Assembly: GCF_050286925.1 (NCBI RefSeq)
Contig: NZ_JBFWFX010000027.1
Location: 1-19,005 of the forward strand
Reading direction: 5' to 3'
DNA length: 19,005 nt
From: Caloranaerobacter sp050286925
GTDB lineage: Bacteria > Bacillota > Clostridia > Tissierellales > Thermohalobacteraceae
Shown: positions 13,152 to 19,005 of the stretch, piece after piece
Layout: each line of letters starts with the position of its first letter
Position numbering within the stretch: the first letter of the stretch is position 1
Program-made: the position numbers and the translations under genes
The notes under the pieces: model-generated
The model's database searches: none
Seen by the model: only the letters and a program-made list of their open reading frames with translations
Told to the model about the DNA's origin: nothing

Positions 13152-14336
13152 TTAAGAATTACTATTTAGACGTAATTTTAATACAATAATAGATAGCAAC
13201 ATAAAGAACACTATTAAGATACTCATATATTTAAATATGTTTAATATATAAATATGATTTATTACTATTCCTGTTACTAAAATACCTAAAGGTCCTGCTG
13301 CATTGATAATGGAATTTGAAACAGAAAAAATAAATCCTTTAATTTCCTCCTTAGAATGATTCTGTAATAAAGTTTTATAGTGAACATCCATTAGAGCTTT
13401 AGAAAAAGCATATATAAATAATATAAGTGTAAATTGTTGAATTTGAGTTAAAAAAGATAAAATAGCTAAAATAAAAGAAATTAATATTGAATAAATTATT
13501 ATATAGTTAGTAGGTTTTGATGACTCTCTGATATATTTTGCAGATATTGCACCTAAAATTCCACCAGCAGAAAAAAAAGTAAGAATATATCCAAATAGTT
13601 TAGCATCATTAAATATTTCCTCACAAACTACAGGTATAATAAGAGACATAGGCCTTAATATAAAAGTCATATAAGTCATGAAAATTAATAAAACTAAATT
13701 GGCTCTATTATTTGTTATATATGTATAATTATTTTTCAGTAATTCAACAACATTAGTTTTAGATGGCTCAATATTAGTGCTTTTTAATATTAGTTTTTTA
13801 GTTAATGATAACATTAAGATTAATGCAAAAATATAACTAACTCCATCAAACATAAAGTTATAACTATAATCAAACTTAGTAATCAGGATACTTCCAACAG
13901 GTGGTCCTATTACACCTGCAATATAATAAAATAATTCATTAAAAGCATTAATAGCTCTCCTTTTATCAACTTCAACAATACTTGTTATAATAGATTCTAT
14001 AGAAGGTTTATATAAAGCTGTAAGGATTGAAATAAAAATAGTTCCTGTGTAAAGATGCCACATTTTAATAAGATTATATTTAGCTAAGAAGAATAATGCA
14101 ATTAATATTATTGCTCTTAAAATATCTGAAATAATCAGTATTTTCTTAATAGAGTATCTGTCAATAACCCATCCCCCAAAAGAACCTACTATAAATATAG
14201 GCAATGATTGACAAAGTATTATTATACTTAATGATACAGATGAATCAGTTAGTTTAGTTGTTAAAAAAATTGTTCCAATATACCCTGCAAGAGTACCTAT
14301 TCTAGAAAAGAATAATGATAATACTAATTTCACCAT
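13152..14336 (-). CDS. MFS transporter, likely exporter of the modified peptide
   Basis: A 394-residue protein with about 12 hydrophobic segments and major facilitator features: the loop 2-3 motif GGWVIDRYSIKKILIISDILRA, GVIGPPVGSIL in the fifth helix, and GGILGAISAKY in the second half. It resembles drug/siderophore exporters of the EntS type. The start is ATG 14336, 11 nt after GGAGAG and 8 nt after the stop of the preceding radical SAM gene; longer frames overlap that gene. As the last gene of the operon it most likely exports the finished peptide and may also give self-protection. No peptidase domain is present, so leader removal must be done elsewhere. Confidence 0.85.
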   Translation of the reverse strand: MVKLVLSLFFSRIGTLAGYIGTIFLTTKLTDSSVSLSIIILCQSLPIFIVGSFGGWVIDRYSIKKILIISDILRAIILIALFFLAKYNLIKMWHLYTGTIFISILTALYKPSIESIITSIVEVDKRRAINAFNELFYYIAGVIGPPVGSILITKFDYSYNFMFDGVSYIFALILMLSLTKKLILKSTNIEPSKTNVVELLKNNYTYITNNRANLVLLIFMTYMTFILRPMSLIIPVVCEEIFNDAKLFGYILTFFSAGGILGAISAKYIRESSKPTNYIIIYSILISFILAILSFLTQIQQFTLILFIYAFSKALMDVHYKTLLQNHSKEEIKGFIFSVSNSIINAAGPLGILVTGIVINHIYILNIFKYMSILIVFFMLLSIIVLKLRLNSNS

Positions 14337-14344
14337 AATATTTA

Positions 14345-15667
14345 CTACTCTCCTACATGCATATTTTCTAAATACCAGTAGAAAATAGCTTTTGATAAGT
14401 AACACATAATCTCTCTATGATTTTCTAAAGATACAGTTTCCCCGTTATGATCAATAGGACACCCTAGAGTACAGAACCTAGCGAAAGTACATTTATTACA
14501 TTTCTCTATATTATTGAATCTACGATTATTCCAATCTAAAAAAGGAAATTTATTATAAATAGATATATCTAAATCAAATACAGATAAAAAAGTATATTTT
14601 TCATCTTTTATCAAAAAAGGACACGGACCAATTTTTCCTTCTGGAGATACAGCTAAAATATTACCACAATGTTTGCAATCTTTAGGTATTTGATATAAAT
14701 TGTCAGGAATAAATTTCCTAATAGATCTCCCAACTCTATCTTCCCATACACCTAGTTCGAGGGCTTTTGAAAAAGCTTGAATCAGTTTATCTGAAAGCAT
14801 TTTATAAGAAATATCATCATTTAGATAGTTCACGTTAAAACCTATTGATGGTATATTATAGTTTTTATTAAGCCATTCAACAATTTCAGGCAATAATTCA
14901 ATATTATCCTTCGTTATGGTACATGATACTCCAAATTTTTTATTTAAAGCTTTATAAGTATTCATTGCTTTTATGACTGTATCATAAGAATTATAACTAT
15001 CCGAATAGCGATATTTATTATGAATACTTTCATTGCCATCAAATGAAAATGTAACATTAATATCTAATTTATCAAAAATATTTATTATATTTTCATCAAT
15101 GTTAAATCCATTAGAGACAACTTTCAAATTAATTTCTTTGTTAGAATAACCTTTCTTTCTTATATAATTTCCTATGTATATTATTAAATCTTTGTTTAAT
15201 AATGGTTCTCCACCATAAAAATGCAGTTCATTCTGTTTCTTTAAAAAGTCTTCTTGATTTAAAAAGAAATCAACTGCCTTTATAGCTATATCTTTAGGCA
15301 TGTTACTAGCAGTTGATTTATCTTTTCTAATTTTACAGTATGAGCATTGCAAATTACAGTTATAAGTTGTAAAAAGAACTAATTTTCTTATAGTTTTCCC
15401 TTGAAAATCTTTTGCAACTAATTTCAAATAATCTTCTTTATCTTCATCTGAAATCAATATATACTTTTCCAATAATTTTGATATAATCTCTTTATTAAAG
15501 TATTCTAATAGTTCTGTAACTGATAAATTTCTACTATTGTATTTAGGTAACAATCTTTTGGGGACTTTAAAACATGTCAATAATGCACGATTAAATAGAT
15601 ATAGATTATTATTATAACTTACTAACTCTACTTCATCAGGTAAAAAGTATTGATTTATTTTTATCAT
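14345..15667 (-). CDS. Radical SAM/SPASM peptide maturase (second enzyme)
   Basis: A 440-residue enzyme. Residues 1-90 form an N-terminal helical/winged region of the kind that holds leader peptides in RiPP maturases. The radical SAM core starts at about 95 with CNLQCSYC (Cys104, 108, 111 for the 4Fe-4S/SAM cluster) and GGEP at 152-155. A SPASM-type C-terminus has Cys331, 334, 349, 390, 393, 399, 403 and 422 (CKHCGNI, GPCP, CNKCTFARFCTLGCP), enough for two auxiliary clusters. Such enzymes make thioether, carbon-carbon or epimerised residues in peptides. It starts one base after the first radical SAM gene stops, with AAAGGG inside that gene, so the two are coupled. The exact reaction cannot be read from sequence. 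Confidence 0.88.
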   Translation of the reverse strand: MIKINQYFLPDEVELVSYNNNLYLFNRALLTCFKVPKRLLPKYNSRNLSVTELLEYFNKEIISKLLEKYILISDEDKEDYLKLVAKDFQGKTIRKLVLFTTYNCNLQCSYCKIRKDKSTASNMPKDIAIKAVDFFLNQEDFLKKQNELHFYGGEPLLNKDLIIYIGNYIRKKGYSNKEINLKVVSNGFNIDENIINIFDKLDINVTFSFDGNESIHNKYRYSDSYNSYDTVIKAMNTYKALNKKFGVSCTITKDNIELLPEIVEWLNKNYNIPSIGFNVNYLNDDISYKMLSDKLIQAFSKALELGVWEDRVGRSIRKFIPDNLYQIPKDCKHCGNILAVSPEGKIGPCPFLIKDEKYTFLSVFDLDISIYNKFPFLDWNNRRFNNIEKCNKCTFARFCTLGCPIDHNGETVSLENHREIMCYLSKAIFYWYLENMHVGE

Positions 15668-15668
15668 A

Positions 15669-16736
15669 TTAAACAGACCCTTTCATGAATATAGGTAATA
15701 TATCTGTTTCAATATATGGCAAAATATCACAACTTATCCTATCTATTTCATTTAATGATTTAGTAAGCAGATAAGAATCTGCTCTGCAACCAGCCCCGCA
15801 AAGCTCTAAATATTTGCAGTCTAAACATTTTTCAGATATTTGTGATACTTTTAAGTTGATAAAATCATTGAATTTAGTATTTTGGGTAATTTCCTTGATA
15901 GATTGCTCTTTAATATTACCAAAGTTTAATGGCAATGATGGGCAAAATCCTACATCTCCATTTCCCCGAATTGTTATTGATCCAATATTGTAATTGCAAG
16001 GATGTTCGTTTGCATCAAACTTAATTATTTTACCATTTATAAGTTCAGGTTTAAATAAATTCTTAACTTCTATTCTAAAAGGCATATTATCCTTTTTATA
16101 TATCTCTAATAATTTTTTTATTTCACTAACTATTTTTTCATTGGAAACATAAAGTTCATCATGTGTCTTTGTATACCGTCCTCTAAAAAATGGCATATCT
16201 ATTTTCCATTGATAGAAAGAATCTAGAGTTTTAAGAGAATTGTATATATCTATTAATTCATTATAATTATGCCTTGTAATAATAGTATTAATAGATATAG
16301 GTATTCCCTTTGTGTCAGAAATTGTTTTAATTCTTTCCCATAAATAATCTGAATCATTTATCAATCTGTTCTTTTTATTACCATTAAAACCATCAAAACT
16401 AATTCTTATTTCTTCAATATTATCATAGTAACTTAATTTAAGTATATCACTGTTTTTAATTAATAATCCATTAGTTAATATTTTAATCTTTCTATGTCTA
16501 ACTAGATCTAGGATATCATAAAAATCATCTCTAAGAAAAACTTCTCCACCTGAAAACGTATAATTTAACGTATCTGTCCCTAATTCTTCAATTTCATTTA
16601 TCACTCTTTTAATTATATCAAAAGATAAATCTTGGTCAGTTGTCTTAATACTATCATTTTCATAATAAAAACAGTATTTGCAATTAAGATTACACGCTTG
16701 AGTAATATCGAAATGAACATGTCCAATATTATACAT
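15669..16736 (-). CDS. Radical SAM/SPASM peptide maturase (first enzyme)
   Basis: A 355-residue enzyme whose radical SAM motif is right at the N-terminus (CNLNCKYC: Cys15, 19, 22), with FSGGEVF at about 61-67 and an intact barrel. The SPASM region has Cys247, 265, 304, 307, 313, 317 and 336 (GFCPSLPLNFGNI, CLDCKYLELCGAGCRAD), like AlbA, PqqE and related enzymes. Unlike the second enzyme it has no leader-binding extension, so it may rely on its partner for substrate capture. ATG 16736 follows AAAAGGGG. It is the first enzyme gene after the precursor peptide, separated from it by a 46-bp perfect palindrome. The two enzymes probably install successive or different modifications. Confidence 0.88.
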   Translation of the reverse strand: MYNIGHVHFDITQACNLNCKYCFYYENDSIKTTDQDLSFDIIKRVINEIEELGTDTLNYTFSGGEVFLRDDFYDILDLVRHRKIKILTNGLLIKNSDILKLSYYDNIEEIRISFDGFNGNKKNRLINDSDYLWERIKTISDTKGIPISINTIITRHNYNELIDIYNSLKTLDSFYQWKIDMPFFRGRYTKTHDELYVSNEKIVSEIKKLLEIYKKDNMPFRIEVKNLFKPELINGKIIKFDANEHPCNYNIGSITIRGNGDVGFCPSLPLNFGNIKEQSIKEITQNTKFNDFINLKVSQISEKCLDCKYLELCGAGCRADSYLLTKSLNEIDRISCDILPYIETDILPIFMKGSV

Positions 16737-16800
16737 ATTTTATCCCCTTTTCGTTATTATTTTATTGCATTATTATTATATTACTATAAATTATGATATG

Positions 16801-16846
16801 AGTTAATTAAATAGTAGGGTGATATCACCCTACTATTTAATTAACT
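16801..16846. repeat. 46-bp perfect palindrome between precursor and enzyme genes
   Basis: The half AGTTAATTAAATAGTAGG plus GTGAT is followed directly by its exact reverse complement with no spacer, over 46 bp. It starts 3 bp after the precursor stop codon. No T run follows on the minus strand, so it is not a classic terminator. As RNA it would form a very stable hairpin that could protect the precursor mRNA end or let only part of transcription through. Confidence 0.95.
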
Positions 16847-16849
16847 GAA

Positions 16850-16987
16850 TTATACTGTATCAGCTAATTGCCCTCCTATTATGCATTTAATAGTTTTACC
16901 TTTAGCAGTTAAATCTTCTTCTTTTCTAGTATTTACTTTCTTCATTAATTCTGATAAAGAAATATCTTTTTCCATACGTTTTTCCAT
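16850..16987 (-). CDS. Candidate RiPP precursor peptide, 45 residues, one cysteine
   Basis: ATG 16987 lies 6 nt after a perfect GGAGGTGA, and a second in-frame ATG is four codons on. The peptide has a charged, helical leader-like part (MEKRMEKDISLSELMKKV, then NTRKEEDLTA) and a tail GKTIKCIIGGQLADTV with the only cysteine (Cys35), a Gly-Gly and an Asp. Small size, strong ribosome site, a position directly upstream of two radical SAM/SPASM genes and a downstream hairpin are the usual marks of a ribosomally made, enzyme-modified peptide. A single Cys permits one thioether, for example to Asp42 or to a backbone carbon. I do not recognise the family; it is not a Cys-rich SCIFF or a KxxxW streptide type. 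It is short enough to be missed by standard gene callers. Confidence 0.72.
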   Translation of the reverse strand: MEKRMEKDISLSELMKKVNTRKEEDLTAKGKTIKCIIGGQLADTV

Positions 16988-17010
16988 ATGTTTTCACCTC
17001 CTTAGAAATT

Positions 17011-17039
17011 TTATACTTTTCTATGCATAGAAAGTATAA
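17011..17039. promoter_or_regulatory. Operator-like inverted repeat in the RiPP operon promoter
   Basis: TTATAC-T-TTTCTATG (17011-17025) is mirrored by CATAGAAAGTATAA (17026-17039), so it is perfect apart from one bulged base. On the minus strand it contains TATACT and TATAAA, which could serve as -10 boxes, and lies 10-40 bp before the precursor's ribosome site. A dedicated repressor or activator probably binds here; no regulator gene is adjacent. Confidence 0.6.
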
Positions 17040-17189
17040 CAAATAAAAATACTTAAAAACATAATATCATATATAAAATGAAAAATTTGTAGAAATTTGT
17101 AATATTGATAATTTTTTTTATTTTTTCTCACCATACTCCAAATAATTTTCGCTTTTACCCTAATTCAAATTTGATTTGATAGATATATC
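17040..17189. other. AT-rich non-coding stretch upstream of the RiPP operon
   Basis: No gene is seen. It contains a direct repeat AAATTTGT-AG-AAATTTGT (about 17083-17100) and AT tracts that may be part of promoter activation. It ends at the broken 3' end of the DUF262 pseudogene. Confidence 0.5.
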
Positions 17190-17709
17190 TTAAAAATGAA
17201 GATAAAAAAGATTAGAACTACTGCTATTATATCTTGTAAAAATTTCTATTTCTAATTCAGGATTATTTTGAACATGAATAAATTGTAAAGTTAAGCTTAC
17301 CTAATAAAATAACTTATTTTGAATTTCTGGTGGTAGTTCGAAAAATCTCATGCCATTTAAAAATTTATATTTTTCTAATCCTGTTAAACTAAATTTATTA
17401 TTTAAAAACCTATAAACCACTAACAATCTATGTTGACCATCAATAACATTACTTACATGAGGAACTCTAGTAGTGTCAGATGCAAGATATATTGTTGACA
17501 TTGGAATACCAGCTAGTAAAGATTCAATTAATAGACTTTCATCTTTTCTAGTAAATTTATATTCTCTCTGATAAAATGGTTTTAAGTTTATGCCTCCAAG
17601 GTCATTATTGCCATTTTCTATTTCCATACAAATAGTTTTTAAATTTAAATTTGTAATATTAGACTCAACTTTCCATTTTTCTAACTTAGTAATATCAGTT
17701 TTTTTGCAT
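17190..17709 (-). pseudogene. Truncated and broken DUF262 (GmrSD/ParB-like nuclease fold) gene
   Basis: The longest clean frame (17301-17627) encodes LKPFYQREYKFTRKDESLLI, then IPMSTIYLASDTT, VIDGQHRLLVVYRFL and ELPPEIQNKLFY. This is the N-terminal half of a DUF262 domain, with its DGQ(Q/H)R motif. After the TAG at 17298-17300 the same frame continues with family-like sequence (VSLTLQFIHVQNNPELEIEI, then FTRYN) to 17190, so that stop is a mutation. Upstream, an ATG at 17709 behind AAGGAGGATT is out of frame by one base, and adding one A to the seven-A run (17700-17706) would restore MQKKTDITKLEKWK.... The C-terminal half is missing. Intact relatives include GmrSD-type restriction and defence proteins. 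Confidence 0.75.
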
Positions 17710-17771
17710 CTTAAATCCTCCTTATAGTTAATTGTTCATTTGTTCATGAATTATTTTTCATACGTAAATTT

Positions 17772-17850
17772 AATCGAGTAGGAGGTAGATGATTAATTCA
17801 TCTACCGACCTCTCACACCACCGTACGTACCGTTCGGTATACGGCGGTTC
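17772..17850 (-). ncRNA. Group II intron domains V and VI and 3' end
   Basis: On the minus strand, 17850-17817 folds as a domain V hairpin (ACCGCCGTATACCG paired with the GGTACGTACGGTGGT side around a GAAC tip). Then comes a domain VI-like stem GGTAGATG-AATTAAT-CATCTACC (17806-17784) and the end CTCCTACTCGAT, typical of bacterial intron 3' ends. It lies immediately after the reverse transcriptase stop codon. The 3' splice junction is therefore near 17772-17774; the 5' end lies outside the window. Confidence 0.75.
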
Positions 17851-17851
17851 A

Positions 17852-19005
17852 TTAGGTTAAGTTCAATTTCTTATACTGCATAGAAAGTGATTTGAGACCT
17901 TGATTTAACCAATACTGGTTATTCAAGGTCTTACTTAATATAGGACTATTAGATATACGCCAGTAACCCTTTCGGGTATTAGCATATTGCCATGCCTTAT
18001 ACTCTGGAATTCCTAATCTTTTGAGGTTCTTAAACCTCGTTTTAACCTTCTTCCATTGTTTCCAAAAACATGCTCTTAATCTTCTCCTAGTCCATTGGTC
18101 TATCTTCTTTAATTTCGCTTTCATGTCTGCTATTTTGAAATAGTTTACCCAACCAACTATTAGAAAGTTTAGTCTTTCTATTCTTATCTCCATACTTATT
18201 CCTGTATTTCTATTTGTAATTTTCCTTATTCTATCTTTTAATCTCTTTATGCTTTTCTCATGGGGTCTTATTCTTATCTCACCCTCTTTATAATAAAAGG
18301 AAAATCCTAAAAATTTCCTTCTCCATGGTCTATCGACTGCACTCTTTTCTTTATTAACCTTTAGTTTTAACCTTTTCTCTAGGAATTTTGTTATACTTTC
18401 CATGACCCTTTTCCCTGCTCTTTGGCTTTTGACATAAATGTTGCAGTCATCGGCATACCTACAGAACTTATGCCCTCTTGCTTCGAGTTCTTTATCTAAT
18501 ACATCTAAAAGGATATTGCTAAGTAATGGACTGATTGGTCCTCCTTGCGGAGTTCCTTCTTCTGTTTTTGTGTATAATCCTCCTATCATCACTCCTGACT
18601 CTAGATATTTACGTATCAGTCTTAATACTCTTTTATCTTTTATTTTCTTTGCTAAAATTGACATGAGAATATCATGGTTAACCCTATCAAAGAATTTTTC
18701 AAGGTCTATATCTACTACCCATGTATATCCTTCATTTATATATTCTTTTGCATTCTTTACTGCCATGTGAGCATTTCTGCCAGGTCTGAATCCATAACTG
18801 TTTTCCGAAAATTCTTTGTCGTAGACTTTTATTAATATTTGTGTTATTGCTTGTTGTATAAATCTATCTACTACCGTAGGTATTCCTAAAAGTCTAACTC
18901 CTCCGTTTGGCTTTGGAATTTCCACTCTCCTAACTGGTTGAGGCTTATATTTCTCCATAGCTATTTCTTCTATTAAGGTTTTACCATGTTGTTTTAGGAA
19001 AGGTA
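17852..19005 (-). CDS. ltrA: Group II intron reverse transcriptase/maturase, 5' end cut by the window
   Basis: The frame is open to the window edge (PFLKQHGKTLIEEIA precedes the first in-window Met), so the N-terminus is missing and 383 codons are visible. Reverse transcriptase motifs are in order: EIPKPNGGVRLLGIPTVVDR, SYGFRPGRNAH, VVDIDLEKFFDRVNHD, GTPQGGPISPLLSNI and the catalytic FCRYADD. A maturase X domain (INYF-like VGWVNYFKIAD, WTRRRLRACFWKQWKK) follows. It ends soon after domain X with no HNH endonuclease, so the intron probably moves without target cleavage, as class C-like introns do. The protein splices and reverse-transcribes the intron RNA in which it lies. The 3' RNA domains follow directly. 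It appears intact over the visible part. Confidence 0.93.
   Translation of the reverse strand, partial: PFLKQHGKTLIEEIAMEKYKPQPVRRVEIPKPNGGVRLLGIPTVVDRFIQQAITQILIKVYDKEFSENSYGFRPGRNAHMAVKNAKEYINEGYTWVVDIDLEKFFDRVNHDILMSILAKKIKDKRVLRLIRKYLESGVMIGGLYTKTEEGTPQGGPISPLLSNILLDVLDKELEARGHKFCRYADDCNIYVKSQRAGKRVMESITKFLEKRLKLKVNKEKSAVDRPWRRKFLGFSFYYKEGEIRIRPHEKSIKRLKDRIRKITNRNTGISMEIRIERLNFLIVGWVNYFKIADMKAKLKKIDQWTRRRLRACFWKQWKKVKTRFKNLKRLGIPEYKAWQYANTRKGYWRISNSPILSKTLNNQYWLNQGLKSLSMQYKKLNLT

Noticed and set aside
18438..18770. Plus-strand 110-codon frame
   Set aside because: It is antisense to the most conserved part of the reverse transcriptase (motifs through YADD), so it is a shadow.
1..19005. 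tRNA or rRNA genes
   Set aside because: No cloverleaf or rRNA-like conserved segments were recognised on either strand.

Overview
The window is very AT-rich, has strong AGGAGG-type ribosome binding sites, and carries plasmid or integrative-element genes of a kind common in Clostridium and its relatives. It looks like a clostridial plasmid, or an integrated plasmid-like element, with an attached biosynthetic cluster and decayed DNA. The species cannot be fixed from the sequence.

Layout. (1) 1-3.9 kb: a minus-strand block of a helix-turn-helix protein, a coiled-coil protein and a primase-like replication protein. It faces a plus-strand operon of three unrecognised genes across a 22-bp perfect palindrome. 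(2) 3.9-8.2 kb: a serine recombinase, then a minus-strand operon of an FtsK/SpoIIIE-type DNA pump, a replication-relaxation family protein, a YdjM-type membrane hydrolase and an excisionase-like gene broken by one base. The interval between recombinase and excisionase holds nested inverted repeats. A roughly 100-bp island of about 80% GC sits just upstream of the DNA pump. (3) 8.7-10.3 kb: a partition operon (ParA plus two ribbon-helix-helix proteins) with two arrays of exactly 8-bp repeats. One array lies before parA and the other inside a coding sequence. (4) 10.3-13.1 kb: mostly non-coding DNA with switch-like hairpins, a duplicated C-rich element that may be an origin, a twice-frameshifted gene and a 58-residue membrane protein. 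(5) 13.1-17.0 kb: an apparently intact RiPP-type operon. It encodes a 45-residue peptide with one cysteine, two different radical SAM/SPASM enzymes and an MFS exporter. (6) 17.2-19.0 kb: a DUF262 pseudogene, then the 3' part of a group II intron with its reverse transcriptase, cut by the window edge.

How it may work together. The replication protein, partition system and DNA pump maintain and possibly move the element, and the recombinase and excisionase may once have integrated it. The operon at 13.1-17.0 kb is the best candidate for an undescribed system: a small modified peptide or signal made by two radical enzymes and exported by the MFS carrier. The gene for its precursor is short and easily missed. 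A 46-bp perfect palindrome separates the precursor gene from the enzyme genes and probably sets their relative expression.
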